Positions 1 to 8,611 of a stretch of DNA of 54,747 bases are shown here, in pieces. Origin of the DNA: Saccharospirillum alexandrii. GTDB lineage: Bacteria > Pseudomonadota > Gammaproteobacteria > Pseudomonadales > Natronospirillaceae. The translations under genes and the position numbers were made by a program. Numbering within the stretch: the stretch's first letter is position 1; each line of letters opens with the position of its first letter. Location: positions 1 to 54,747 of the forward strand of contig NZ_RCIP01000001.1 of the NCBI RefSeq assembly GCF_004000275.1, read 5' to 3'. Below the pieces are notes generated by a model. It was not told the DNA's origin. It made no database searches and saw only the letters and a list, made by a program, of their open reading frames with translations.

Positions 1-166
1 GGGGTGTTGGGTCGCCGATGGATAGATAAAGCAAGACTGCGACAGTGCTTGGTACTGACGAACGGAATTTTGAGAGCAAAGAACTTGATTAGAGCGCATT
101 CGGTGCGCTGTTACGAGCCAGGGCCTAGTAAGAAAGCCCGAGCCATATGACAGCGACCAACCAGTT
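1..166 (+). other. 23S-5S intergenic spacer
   Basis: These bases lie immediately upstream of the 5S gene and do not resemble the 23S 3' end, so they are read as the 23S-5S spacer of an rRNA operon whose larger genes lie outside the window. Two small hairpins are visible: 93-98 with 104-109, and 121-124 with 136-139. They are plausible processing structures, which is an inference. Confidence 0.7.
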
Positions 167-285
167 TGCTTGACGACGATAGAGCTGTGGAACCACCTGA
201 TCCCTTGCCGAACTCAGAAGTGAAACGCAGCCTCGCCGATGGTAGTGTGGGGTCTCCCCATGTGAGAGTAGGTCATCGTCAAGCT
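167..285 (+). rRNA. rrf: 5S ribosomal RNA
   Basis: The segment has the conserved 5S core (CCGAACTCAGAAGTGAAACG near 209 and GATGGTAGTGTGGGGTCTCC near 238). Its two ends, GCTTGACGA and TCGTCAAGC, pair as the terminal helix I. The length of about 119 bases is normal. It is the last gene of an rRNA operon and is followed 13 bases later by a strong terminator. The exact ends are set from the helix and may be off by one or two bases. Confidence 0.96.
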
Positions 286-298
286 TTTAAATAGAACA

Positions 299-330
299 CC
301 CCCGGTACCGAAAGGTATCGGGGGTTTTTT
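299..330 (+). terminator. Rho-independent terminator of the rRNA operon
   Basis: A CCCCCGGTACC / GGTATCGGGGG stem with a GAAA tetraloop is followed by six T residues. It sits just after 5S rRNA and ends the rRNA transcript. Confidence 0.93.
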
Positions 331-662
331 ATTTAGAATACCGGATGACGCGCTTTCCCTAATTCCGGGGCCCATGTGACCGCCATGCACCGAAGGTGCG
401 TAGCGGGGGCGCGGTACGCGTCGCGCAGCGATGACGAGCACCGCTCGGCACCCCGAGTAGGTCATCCCAACCGCCGAATACAACTCTCTTACAGCCCAAG
501 TACAGAAATCGTTCGGGCGGTTCGACGCTTCGATTTTTTTATGGGTGGCAAAAATCTGCCCTCTGCCAGGAGTCGGCGGGGTTATCTTTTGTGGGAGGCC
601 ACTCTGTGGGCGACTGGGAATACTTGAGCCGGTGAATGCTCCACGTGGCAATTGGCCAAGTA
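331..662. other. Intergenic region, structured, no convincing gene
   Basis: There is no gene with a plausible start and ribosome binding site. The stretch is rich in short hairpins (GCACC GAA GGTGC near 388). It is flanked by a GGATGAC / GTCATCC inverted pair (about 342-348 and 460-466). AACCGCC (469-475) can pair with GGCGGTT (516-522), just before a run of seven T residues at 534-540 that could be a weak second terminator. Function is unknown. Confidence 0.5.
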
Positions 663-2834
663 TTACCGCCTAAACAACGCCTTCTCATCAAACCCAAATG
701 CCTTGGCCAGCAACAGGTCGGGAAAAGAATGTATTTGCGTATTGTAGAGCTCAACGGCATCGTTATAGCCATTACGCAGCAACGACAGATAATTCTCGGT
801 AGTTTCAACCTGTTCCATAAACTCTGCTACCAGGGTGTTGGCCTTTAACTCCGGATACGCTTCCGACCGGGCGATCAACTGTCGATTAAGTGCCTCTACC
901 TGATCGTTGTATTGATCAATCTGATCAGGGCTGTCACTTAACTCAGGGTTAGCCGTACGAAGCTTTGTCAGTGCGGTCTGCAATTCCTGTTCATGTTCCA
1001 GATAATCCTGCAATACCTGATTCAGGCGCGGTATCAGATCATGTCTTTTCTGCAGAATAGTGCGAATGTCGGCATTTGATTTGTCACATCGATTGCGTAG
1101 AAAGATCAGATCGTTGTAGTGAAGTATCAGGGTATACAGGAACAAAAATACAGGAATGAGCAAAGCGGTCAGCAGCAGATCGGCAGGCGTTAGCGAGCCG
1201 GCATATGCCAGCAGTATCAGGAACGCACTGAGCAGCAGGCCAAGGCTGACGGAGGTAAACAGAAAGCCCTGGGCGCCTTTGCGTTGGATGAGGCGTTGCT
1301 CATCGAGTGTGCTCACAATATAAGGTTGTTCGTCCTCATGCTGCAACGCCAGGCGGTCTGACCGGTTTGCATCGAGCCCGGCGAAACCCAGGCAATAGAG
1401 CTTGGTATCGGGCGGTAACCAGGATTCTTTGTAACGGCGTCTGCCCTCGCGGCGAGTTACCGTATCCGAATAATGCATGGTGGCTTTTTCAGGGTAGACC
1501 CAGACGCTGCCCGACTCATCGGTCAGCTCAAAGGGCAGGCGACGGTCAATCTCTTCCAGAGTGACCCAGCGGGACTTTTTGCCCGAGCCGCGTTTCTCTT
1601 CTTCCAGGTAGTGGAAGGCAACACAGGGGTTTTCGGTCAGTTTCGACGTTAGTGGCTCTGCCTGCAGGTCGACCTTCCCTTTGAGTTCTGCCAGCCCATA
1701 GCTCAGCCCCGTGGTAGCAGCGGTAGGCAAATGCTCAATTAGGCGCTTAAGTCTGATGCGCCTGATACCCAGCCACAGCAGTAAGATTGACAAGCCTGCG
1801 CCGCCAATACTGGCCAGGAGAGCCACCCAGCCATTGCCGAAACGATTGCGTGGATAGTTCGCGATGCGCTCAGCAACAGCCTGTCGCAGTGCTGAATCCA
1901 GACCCTCCGGCGCTGGAAAATAATCGGACGCCAGCTGTTGGAAGAACAACCGGTCTGGCCAGGGTTCGGCGCCACGGGCTATTAACGATCGCATCGCCAG
2001 CAGGTCTGTTCGTTGTTCCAGGGTGGGTGAGGAGCCGAGCGCCGTCATTCGGGTCTGGTACAGAGAGGCGGCACGTTGCCAGTCTTGTTCGAGCTGATAA
2101 AGGCCCTGGCCCCAGAGATAGACGATCATGATCACGGTCATGGCGCTGACGTAGAGAATAAAGCGATGAATGCCCAGGCCGATCAGGATCAGAGCGATGC
2201 CGACAGATACCAGGCCGGCAGCCAGAGAGATGATCAGGGCCGCACGTAACAGGCTTTGCCCACCGGCAGCTTGCAAGCTGGAGTCGGTAATAGTCGCAGG
2301 CAAATTAAAATTCAGAGTGTTGAAAACCAGCGTCTGGTTCGAGGGCTGAAAACGACCCAGAAGCTCAGCTCGTTGCCCTTCACTCAGGGTCCATTCCGAG
2401 TAGATCAAATCGCCCTGGCGTACCCGGTAGGTGCGTTGTACGTCCCAGTTGATGTTACCGGTCGACAAGGTCGGGTCGACGCGCAAATTGCCGCTGTCGT
2501 CCGTCAACTGAAAGCGGGTACTGCGTTGCCCACTGTCGAGGGTTCGTGTGCGCAGGTCTCCGTCTGAATCCCGGTATTCCTCTTCCAGCAAATACCGGAC
2601 ATACAAAACAGATTGCCCGGAGTAGGGCGCCGTCAACACGTTCAATTCACGCTCTGTGCGACCGGCCACGGCATAAGGGCCGCTGGCAAGAACCGCAATG
2701 GGTGACTGCGGTAACCGCTCCATCTGCCGTGATTCGCTGAGAGCGGTAAAGCCCCAGTTAAAGCAGAGTGTTGCCAATAGCAGGCTGAGTGAACCCAGCA
2801 CCAGTACCAGCAAACGTTTTAGCCAATAACCCAT
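663..2834 (-). CDS. LemA family protein with two GIDE-like domains
   Basis: This 723-residue membrane protein ends in a LemA domain (about 575-723: a membrane-anchored helical bundle with repeated acidic/Gln-rich helices and a YNDAVELYN motif). LemA proteins are usually near 190 residues, so this is an elaborated form. Residues 60-165 and 380-515 look like two copies of the GIDE/MULAN-type domain, with a YLLEEE/YLEEEK start and a later FxLTDxSGxxxV motif. Predicted membrane segments are near 7-27, 197-221, 224-244, 336-356, 523-545 and 551-571. The ATG is preceded by AGGGAAG. It stands alone, divergent from the rRNA operon. The LemA call is firm, the GIDE call is from motif memory, and the function (envelope or stress related) is not known. 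Confidence 0.8.
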   Translation of the reverse strand: MGYWLKRLLVLVLGSLSLLLATLCFNWGFTALSESRQMERLPQSPIAVLASGPYAVAGRTERELNVLTAPYSGQSVLYVRYLLEEEYRDSDGDLRTRTLDSGQRSTRFQLTDDSGNLRVDPTLSTGNINWDVQRTYRVRQGDLIYSEWTLSEGQRAELLGRFQPSNQTLVFNTLNFNLPATITDSSLQAAGGQSLLRAALIISLAAGLVSVGIALILIGLGIHRFILYVSAMTVIMIVYLWGQGLYQLEQDWQRAASLYQTRMTALGSSPTLEQRTDLLAMRSLIARGAEPWPDRLFFQQLASDYFPAPEGLDSALRQAVAERIANYPRNRFGNGWVALLASIGGAGLSILLLWLGIRRIRLKRLIEHLPTAATTGLSYGLAELKGKVDLQAEPLTSKLTENPCVAFHYLEEEKRGSGKKSRWVTLEEIDRRLPFELTDESGSVWVYPEKATMHYSDTVTRREGRRRYKESWLPPDTKLYCLGFAGLDANRSDRLALQHEDEQPYIVSTLDEQRLIQRKGAQGFLFTSVSLGLLLSAFLILLAYAGSLTPADLLLTALLIPVFLFLYTLILHYNDLIFLRNRCDKSNADIRTILQKRHDLIPRLNQVLQDYLEHEQELQTALTKLRTANPELSDSPDQIDQYNDQVEALNRQLIARSEAYPELKANTLVAEFMEQVETTENYLSLLRNGYNDAVELYNTQIHSFPDLLLAKAFGFDEKALFRR

Positions 2835-2923
2835 GGTTCTTCCCTGTGATTCCCTGTTTCAGAATCATGGTAAAACAAGTACTACGGATTATATACGGCT
2901 CATTGCTGCGAAAATCCGGGCAC

Positions 2924-2948
2924 AAAAAAGGCGACCCGCAGGTCGCCT
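2924..2948 (-). terminator. Terminator of the alpha-galactoside operon
   Basis: On the minus strand an AGGCGACC / GGTCGCCT stem with a four-base loop is followed by six T residues. It lies 22 bases after the stop codon of the sugar-binding protein gene, the last gene of the operon. Confidence 0.9.
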
Positions 2949-2970
2949 AAAGGTGTGACAGTGAACGAAC

Positions 2971-4188
2971 TTAACGGAAGACGCGCTGACGAACTCGTTC
3001 CAGGTTGGTCAGAATGGCATCCAGACGATCTGGGTTAACCATAAACTCCTGGAACCCTTTCATACCTTCAGCGGCCATGGCCGGATCGGTATCACGATCG
3101 TAGAACTGTGCGGTGCCATCTGCTTCTGACAGCATGTCCAGTCCCTGTTGCAGGAACGTATTGTCACCGGCTTCAGCGTTGGCGTTTGGCGGCAGCTGGT
3201 TCAGACCCAGATTGAGCTTGGTTTGAACGTCTGCCTGAGCAACATAAGCCAGAAAACGCTTGGCGTCTTCCTTGTTGCTCGCACGAGCAGGAATGTGCAC
3301 GGTATCGGTCGGTGCATCTTCAAACATGCCAACGCTTGGGTCGATCTGCGGGAACTGGAAGAAGTCGAAGTTAGAACCTTCGGGGAAGCTCGGCGTCAGG
3401 AAGTTACCCATCAGGTACATACCCGCTTCGCCATTAAGCAAAGGAGCTTGCGCTTCCTGCCAGCTATAAGAGGCGTGGTTCTCAAGGAAGTAGCCGGCAT
3501 CAATCAGTTGGCGCCAGTTTTCGAAAGTCGCACGGACACGCTCATCGGTGTACGGGATTTTTCCGTCCATCAAGTCGATGTGGAAATCCAGGCCGTTGGT
3601 GCGCAGGTTCAGGTAGTCAAACCAGCCGGCGGCCGTCCACAGAAACTTGGTACCGATGGTGATTGGGGTGTAGCCGTTGTCCTTGAGCGTCTGGTTGACG
3701 TTCATGAACTCGTCCCAGGTTGTTGGTTCGCTCAACCCCAGCTCATCAAAGATATCGGCGTTGTAATAAATGCCCCATTGATAGTAAGTGGCCGGAACAC
3801 CGTATTGCTCGCCTTCAACGCTCATGGATGCACGGGTGGAGGCGAACGTGCGATCCATATTGTTATCGGCCCAGACGTCTGACACAGGTTCAAACAGACC
3901 GCGGTCGACAAAGTACTTCATCCGGTTGCCAGCGAACCAGAACACGATATCCGGTGGTGAGGTTACCAGCCAGTTGCGAATCGCGCTTTTGTAGCCCTCG
4001 TGGTCGTATTCGTTTAGCCGCACCTCGATATCCGGGTTGGCGGCTTCGAAATCGGCAATGATTTCTCCCCAGGCGGCCTTGGGCGCCGGGTCAGACTGGT
4101 TGGAGTTGATGACTAGCGTACCAGCACTGGCCTGGGTCATGAATAAGGCCCCGATGGCACTGGCTGTCAGTAAGGTTTTCAGTTTCAT
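2971..4188 (-). CDS. ABC transporter sugar-binding protein
   Basis: This 405-residue periplasmic solute-binding protein has a clear signal peptide (MKLKTLL, hydrophobic core, ASA cleavage near residue 22). It has the MalE-like family 1 fold pattern: NSNQSDP at the start of the mature protein, PPDIVFW near 80, WGIYYNAD near 140 and NGEAGMYLMGN near 255. It should capture the oligosaccharide for the two permeases encoded upstream, most likely an alpha-galactoside given the GH36 enzyme between them. The start has a good ribosome site (AGGACGAGG). It is unusual in being the last gene of the operon, after the hydrolase. No ATPase gene lies in the operon, so a shared MsmK/UgpC-type ATPase elsewhere is probably used (inference). 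Confidence 0.9.
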   Translation of the reverse strand: MKLKTLLTASAIGALFMTQASAGTLVINSNQSDPAPKAAWGEIIADFEAANPDIEVRLNEYDHEGYKSAIRNWLVTSPPDIVFWFAGNRMKYFVDRGLFEPVSDVWADNNMDRTFASTRASMSVEGEQYGVPATYYQWGIYYNADIFDELGLSEPTTWDEFMNVNQTLKDNGYTPITIGTKFLWTAAGWFDYLNLRTNGLDFHIDLMDGKIPYTDERVRATFENWRQLIDAGYFLENHASYSWQEAQAPLLNGEAGMYLMGNFLTPSFPEGSNFDFFQFPQIDPSVGMFEDAPTDTVHIPARASNKEDAKRFLAYVAQADVQTKLNLGLNQLPPNANAEAGDNTFLQQGLDMLSEADGTAQFYDRDTDPAMAAEGMKGFQEFMVNPDRLDAILTNLERVRQRVFR

Positions 4189-4296
4189 AGCCTCGTCCTT
4201 CTTTTTTGTTGTGATACATCTGGGGCGAGCCCCATTTCAATGTGTACCGGTAGTCCGGTGACACGGTTCTTCGCGCTCGAGCGCTTTCTTTTGCGT

Positions 4297-4314
4297 CGCT
4301 GGCCTGGGCCAGCG
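4297..4314 (-). other. Hairpin in the gap before the binding-protein gene
   Basis: CGCTGGCC and GGCCAGCG form a tight inverted repeat in the 142-bp gap between the galactosidase stop and the binding-protein start, next to the palindrome GCGCTCGAGCGC at 4273-4284. There is no T-run after it, so it is unlikely to be a full terminator. It may act in mRNA processing or stability, so that the last gene is expressed at a different level. That role is inferred. Confidence 0.45.
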
Positions 4315-4330
4315 CATCAAATCGATTTAC

Positions 4331-6436
4331 CTAATCTTCACTCACCGCCAGCACCAGCAAGCTGTCCGGGTCCATAACTGGCAGTGGTAGTCCCACTCTC
4401 ATCAGGCTCTCACCGCTAATCCTTACTTCATCGCGGGTCATCCAGGCTGGGCGTGTTTTCATCAGGTGGCCTGTTTTTGCGGGCAGAAGGATGATTGAGA
4501 GCCGATAACGTTTGTCGGGCTGTAGCTCTAAAAGTCGCATTGATCCCGGAACCGACAATTCGGGCATGTTCTGCTGAAATACGCTGATCATGTGATGCGG
4601 TGCAGCAGTGATCTGAAAAGCGATTTGATTCGGATCTACAGGCTGCAGGGAACGGCGAATCCCGTTGTGGATGACCGGTCGCCATTCCTTGTGCAGGTCA
4701 ATGGCGTTTGTCAGTGCTTGCCGGTCTGCATCGTTGAGATGACGAACATCCCATTCGATGCCCATGTGCCCGAACAGGGCGGTCCCCGCTCGAACCTCTG
4801 TGGTGTGCTGACGGCCTGTGGTGTGGCTGTGCGATGGACCAATGTGGCTGCCGAGCACTTCGGCCGGAAAAAACAGGGCGGCCCATTGCTGCATGCGCTG
4901 GCGCTCGTGCGCGTCGTTGCAGTCGCTCAGCCAGAATCGATGAGTATGCTGCAGAATGCCGTAATCCATTCGGGCACCGCCGGACGCACAGGATTCGATT
5001 TCGACCCCGGGGTGCGCTTTACGCAGTTTCGCCAGCAAGGCGTAGAGTGCCTCGGTCTGGCGAAAGGTGGCTGCTTGGCCCCGGGCATCGGCGGCCTGAA
5101 CCAGGTCGCGATTCATATCCCATTTCAAGTAGGTAATGGGGTATTCGTCGAGTAGGGCATTCAGGTGATCAAACAGATAGGTCTGAACCGCGACCCTGGT
5201 CAGATCCAGTACCCGCTGCTGGCGTGCCAGAGGCTGATGCTGCTCAGCGATTGCCAACACCCATTCCGGGTGTTCGCGGTACAGATCTGAATCCGGGTTT
5301 ACCATTTCAGGCTCCACCCATAGCCCGAATTCAAGGCCGGTACGTTTCAATGTTGCTGCAAGCGGGTGCAGTTTGTCTGGATAGATGCTTTCGTCAACCG
5401 TCCAGTCTCCGAGCCCAGAGGTGTCGTCACGGCGACCCCGGAACCAGCCATCGTCGAGCACGTAACGCTCGGCACCAACGGCAGCGGCGGCCTCGGCCAG
5501 GTCATCCAGCGCCTTCTGGGTGTGATCGAAATAAATCGCTTCCCAGGTATTGATATGAACCGGGCGCGAACCTTTGCCGGGCCAGTTTAGGAGGTTACTG
5601 CGTACAAATTGCTGGAAATTAGCAGCGATACCATTGAAGCCCGATGACGATCGGGTGGCGTAGAGCACCGGCGCGGTAAAGTGCGCGCCGGGTTTGAGCT
5701 GTATTTCGCCGGGCAGCAGGTGTGCTCCAGCCTGAAATTGGGTGTGGCCCTGCTGATTACGTTCAACACGTAGACGGTGGTTGCCACTCCAGCCCAGATG
5801 AAAGGCACAGACATCACCCTGTTCCGCCGTAAAACCCGGAGATCCGGTGAGCAGACCTGGGAAGTGATCGTGCGAGGTACGGCCTTTGAGGTTAGTCAGT
5901 TCCAGTGCGCCAATGGGCAGTGCTTGACGGCGAGGCTGGAATTCGTTGACCCAGCGGCCTGTGAACGACAGAACGTCGTTGTGCTCACGAGGCAGTGGCC
6001 AGGTGGTCAGCCACTGCTCCAGGGCGAGCTCGGCATCGCTCTGGTTGGTCAGGGTAGTATGGATCGACAGAACATCGGTCGCTGTATCCAGGGTGACCTG
6101 CCAGTCAAGCCGGACCAGGCCTGAACGACTGATGAGCACGAAGGCCAGTTCAGCGTCTGTTGCCTGGGTGGCGGTCAATTGCCACTGCTCCGCCCAGCCC
6201 TGACCATGCTGATGCGAACGCAAGGCGGGTTCGAGGAAGGTACCGTCGGCCAGTGTCGGCGCGATGCTCAATGGCCGGACTTCATCGAGACCTGCTTGGG
6301 GCAACGCGGGTTGCCACAATACAGGGTCCGGCGACTGATGCAGCCGGGCGCCCCAGTAGCGAACGACAGGCGCATCGTTCGGCAGTGCCTCGATCAGCAG
6401 GGTAGACGACTCTGAATGCAGTGCGTAGACCGTCAT
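4331..6436 (-). CDS. Alpha-galactosidase, GH36 family
   Basis: This 701-residue cytoplasmic glycosidase removes terminal alpha-1,6-galactose from melibiose- or raffinose-type sugars. It has the GH36 layout: an N-terminal beta-supersandwich, a barrel beginning near 310 with NTWEAIYFD and LDDGWF, and a C-terminal beta domain. The nucleophile is Asp440 in KWDMNRD. The acid/base lies in WLSDCND (Asp505 or Asp508), after CASGGARMD. The length fits RafA-type enzymes. The chosen ATG is 2 bp after the upstream permease stop and has AAGGGG in front. A longer in-frame reading would overlap the permease and add a non-homologous leader. It is co-transcribed with the permeases. There is no signal peptide, consistent with hydrolysis after import. 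Confidence 0.95.
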   Translation of the reverse strand: MTVYALHSESSTLLIEALPNDAPVVRYWGARLHQSPDPVLWQPALPQAGLDEVRPLSIAPTLADGTFLEPALRSHQHGQGWAEQWQLTATQATDAELAFVLISRSGLVRLDWQVTLDTATDVLSIHTTLTNQSDAELALEQWLTTWPLPREHNDVLSFTGRWVNEFQPRRQALPIGALELTNLKGRTSHDHFPGLLTGSPGFTAEQGDVCAFHLGWSGNHRLRVERNQQGHTQFQAGAHLLPGEIQLKPGAHFTAPVLYATRSSSGFNGIAANFQQFVRSNLLNWPGKGSRPVHINTWEAIYFDHTQKALDDLAEAAAAVGAERYVLDDGWFRGRRDDTSGLGDWTVDESIYPDKLHPLAATLKRTGLEFGLWVEPEMVNPDSDLYREHPEWVLAIAEQHQPLARQQRVLDLTRVAVQTYLFDHLNALLDEYPITYLKWDMNRDLVQAADARGQAATFRQTEALYALLAKLRKAHPGVEIESCASGGARMDYGILQHTHRFWLSDCNDAHERQRMQQWAALFFPAEVLGSHIGPSHSHTTGRQHTTEVRAGTALFGHMGIEWDVRHLNDADRQALTNAIDLHKEWRPVIHNGIRRSLQPVDPNQIAFQITAAPHHMISVFQQNMPELSVPGSMRLLELQPDKRYRLSIILLPAKTGHLMKTRPAWMTRDEVRISGESLMRVGLPLPVMDPDSLLVLAVSED

Positions 6437-6438
6437 GT

Positions 6439-7290
6439 TTACCCCTTGGTTGCGCCCAGCGTCAGGCCGGCAATGAAATGGCGTTGCATGGCGAAAAACA
6501 GAATTACCGGTGGCAGCGCGGCCACAATGGAGCCCGCTGAAATCAGTTGCCACGACGCCAGCCATTGACCTCGCAGGGCGCTGATACCCGCAGTGATCGG
6601 CCTCACCTCATCACTTTGAACCAATACCAGTGCCCAGAAGTAGTCGTTCCAGATAAAGGTGAAAATCAGCACCGAGAGCGCAGCCAGCGCAGGCCGTACC
6701 AGAGGCAGAACGATCTTGGTGAAAATTTGCCATTCGCTGGCCCCTTCCAGGCGGCAGGATTCAAACAGTTCATCCGGTAAACCGACGATAAAATTGCGCA
6801 TAAACAACGTGCAAAAGCCGGTCTGGAAGGCGGTGTGGAAAATAATCAGCGCCCAGATGGTGTCGTACAAGCCGGTTTGAATGGTCAGATCGCGAACCGG
6901 AATCATCAGAATCTGGAACGGAACAAAGTTTCCCCCGATAAAGACGGCAAAGATGGCGATGCGCCCCCGGAACTTGTACTTGGCCAGGGCAAAGCCAGCC
7001 ATGGTGGCCAGACCGACCGAAAAGATCATGACCGGCACGGTAATCAGCACACTGTTCAGCAGGTAGCGGCCCATGTTGGTTCGGGCGAAGACTTCGGTGT
7101 AGTTCTCGATCAGCATCCATTGCTCGGGCCAGCCCCAGTAGTTGCCGGCATTGATGTCGGCAATGGAACGCACCGAGGTCATCATGATGGCGGCCAGCGG
7201 CAGCAGCCAGATCAGGATGGTCAGCGGCAGCGCGACCTTGTAGCTGATCTGGGTAAAGCGGGACGTTTGTTGTATGGGAGTCGGAAACAT
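6439..7290 (-). CDS. ABC sugar transporter permease, MalG type
   Basis: This 283-residue inner-membrane permease has about six membrane segments. The ABC permease EAA loop (ELFESCRLEGASEWQIF followed by LPLVRPALA, near 182-210) docks the ATPase. The C-terminal GATKG ending is typical of MalG/carbohydrate family 2 permeases. It pairs with the MalF-type permease encoded just upstream (3-bp gap) to form the channel. The ribosome site GAGGG lies inside the 3' end of that gene. The substrate is inferred from the adjacent GH36 enzyme to be an alpha-galactoside. Confidence 0.94.
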   Translation of the reverse strand: MFPTPIQQTSRFTQISYKVALPLTILIWLLPLAAIMMTSVRSIADINAGNYWGWPEQWMLIENYTEVFARTNMGRYLLNSVLITVPVMIFSVGLATMAGFALAKYKFRGRIAIFAVFIGGNFVPFQILMIPVRDLTIQTGLYDTIWALIIFHTAFQTGFCTLFMRNFIVGLPDELFESCRLEGASEWQIFTKIVLPLVRPALAALSVLIFTFIWNDYFWALVLVQSDEVRPITAGISALRGQWLASWQLISAGSIVAALPPVILFFAMQRHFIAGLTLGATKG

Positions 7291-7293
7291 GTC

Positions 7294-8175
7294 TTACCCT
7301 CGTTCCGCACGCAGCATGCGCCACAGGAAAAATGCGATGTACACCAGCATCAGCAGGAACAGAACGGTCGCGATGGCAGCCCCGTACCCCATGCGATAAC
7401 TGAAGATGGATTGCTCGTACATAAAGAAAGCCAGTACCGTGGTACTGCCATAGGGGCCACCGCCGGTCATGGTGGCGACCAGGTCAAAGGAGCGCAGCGC
7501 GCCGATGACGGTAACCACCACGGCAATAAAGGTCGCCGGGCGCAATTGCGGAATGATGACTTTCCACAGCATGCTCCAGCCGTGCGCGCCGTCCATACGG
7601 GCCGCTTCGATCTGGTCCGGGCTCAGGTTATTGAGGCCGGTGAGGTAGAGAATCATGGTGTAGGCGATTTGCGGCCAGAGACCGGCAGCAATGATGCCGT
7701 AGGTAGCCATGGATTCGCTGGCAAGAATGGGCAGGGGTTCGAACCCGAAGATGCCGATGATGTCTTGCAGCAGGCCGGAGCTTGGGTCGTAAAACCAGGA
7801 GAAAACCACGCCGACGATGACCTGAGAGATTACAAAGGGGAAGAAAAACAGTGACTTGACGGCGCGAATGCCCAGTACTTGCTGGTTCAGAAAGAGGGCG
7901 ACGCCCAGGCCGATGGGGACGGCCAGCATAAAGAAAAGCAGCCAGAGAACGTTGTTCCACAGAGCTGTCCAGAACTGGGGGTCGTCCATCAGTTCTGCGT
8001 AATTGCCAAAGCCGATGAAGACTTTATCGCCAATACCGTCCCAGTCGAAAAAACTGATCCAGATGCTTTGAAAGATAGGAATGATGACATAAACAGCGAA
8101 CAGCAACATGGCAGGCAACATAAACAGCCATGGCGTCAGTGCATGCCATCTGCTTTGACCAGATGTCTCCTGCAC
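7294..8175 (-). CDS. ABC sugar transporter permease, MalF type
   Basis: This 293-residue inner-membrane permease is the first gene of the operon. Membrane segments begin with TPWLFMLPAMLLFAVYVI. The EAA loop is IEAARMDGAHGWSMLWKV followed by IIPQLRP. The start chosen is GTG at 8175, with GAGG eight bases upstream. An in-frame ATG at 8280 would add 35 hydrophilic residues with no family match and would lie inside the operator at 8265-8280. The two LacI-type operators just upstream suggest repression by a LacI/GalR regulator that is not in this window. Confidence 0.92.
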   Translation of the reverse strand: MQETSGQSRWHALTPWLFMLPAMLLFAVYVIIPIFQSIWISFFDWDGIGDKVFIGFGNYAELMDDPQFWTALWNNVLWLLFFMLAVPIGLGVALFLNQQVLGIRAVKSLFFFPFVISQVIVGVVFSWFYDPSSGLLQDIIGIFGFEPLPILASESMATYGIIAAGLWPQIAYTMILYLTGLNNLSPDQIEAARMDGAHGWSMLWKVIIPQLRPATFIAVVVTVIGALRSFDLVATMTGGGPYGSTTVLAFFMYEQSIFSYRMGYGAAIATVLFLLMLVYIAFFLWRMLRAERG

Positions 8176-8264
8176 GTGCAATACCTCGTTTACTTTCTTG
8201 TGGTTATTTTTGGCGACTGTGATCGACGCTTTTAATTTTAGATTGGAAGAGAGTATGAGCACGC

Positions 8265-8280
8265 TTGGTAACGTTTTCAA
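8265..8280. promoter_or_regulatory. Candidate LacI-family operator, proximal
   Basis: TTGGTAACGTTTTCAA is an imperfect palindrome about the central CG. Its half-sites TTGGTAAC and TTGAAAAC match the LacI/GalR style. It lies 90 bases upstream of the permease GTG start, in the expected promoter region of the alpha-galactoside operon. Confidence 0.6.
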
Positions 8281-8611
8281 GAAAATTTTTTATGAAAGTG
8301 ATCAAGCTTGAAGAATAAGGCTGATAGCCCCGCATAACGAGGGATTGGTCATGGGGACCGATGGTTGAAATCGTTTTCTTGGAGGGGAAGTGTTGTTGTC
8401 TCAGCTTTACCAGCAGGAGTCTGTTACCGGTACCCTCAGCGAGTGCACTGATGGCTGCAAGTCTGACATTGAGGTGTCAAGGCAAAGGCTGATCTGGCCG
8501 AAACTCGCTACTTGCGGGGAGCGGCACTTTTGCGTGGCAGTCGGGGAAGTGCACCAATCAACTGCCGGTGCCATGCGAGAGTGACGAACTGACTGTTGAC
8601 GGCTCTATTCG
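8281..8611. other. Intergenic region upstream of the alpha-galactoside operon
   Basis: This 331-bp region holds the distal operator (8365-8380) and presumably the operon promoter, although no clear -35/-10 pair is visible. A 64-codon reading frame runs rightward from GTG 8390 or TTG 8393 to 8584, with GGAGGGG just before it. It has no family resemblance and is treated as unproven. Nothing else is evident between 8585 and 8611. Confidence 0.5.
8365..8380. promoter_or_regulatory. Candidate LacI-family operator, distal
   Basis: TTGAAATCGTTTTCTT has the same central CG and TGAAA-type half-site as the proximal operator, with centres exactly 100 bp apart. The spacing would allow a repression loop. 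The site is weaker in symmetry than the proximal one. Confidence 0.5.

Noticed and set aside
455-466. GAGTAGGTCATC, identical to part of the 5S rRNA 3' region, as a remnant second 5S gene
   Set aside because: Only 12 bases match and the flanking sequence does not follow the 5S pattern, so chance or a short duplication is as likely.
376-627. Open frame between the rRNA terminator and the LemA gene
   Set aside because: No ribosome site and no recognisable protein; the region is hairpin-rich non-coding DNA.
6835-7854. 339-codon plus-strand frame opposite the permease genes
   Set aside because: It is the antisense shadow of two strongly supported permease genes and its composition is not protein-like.
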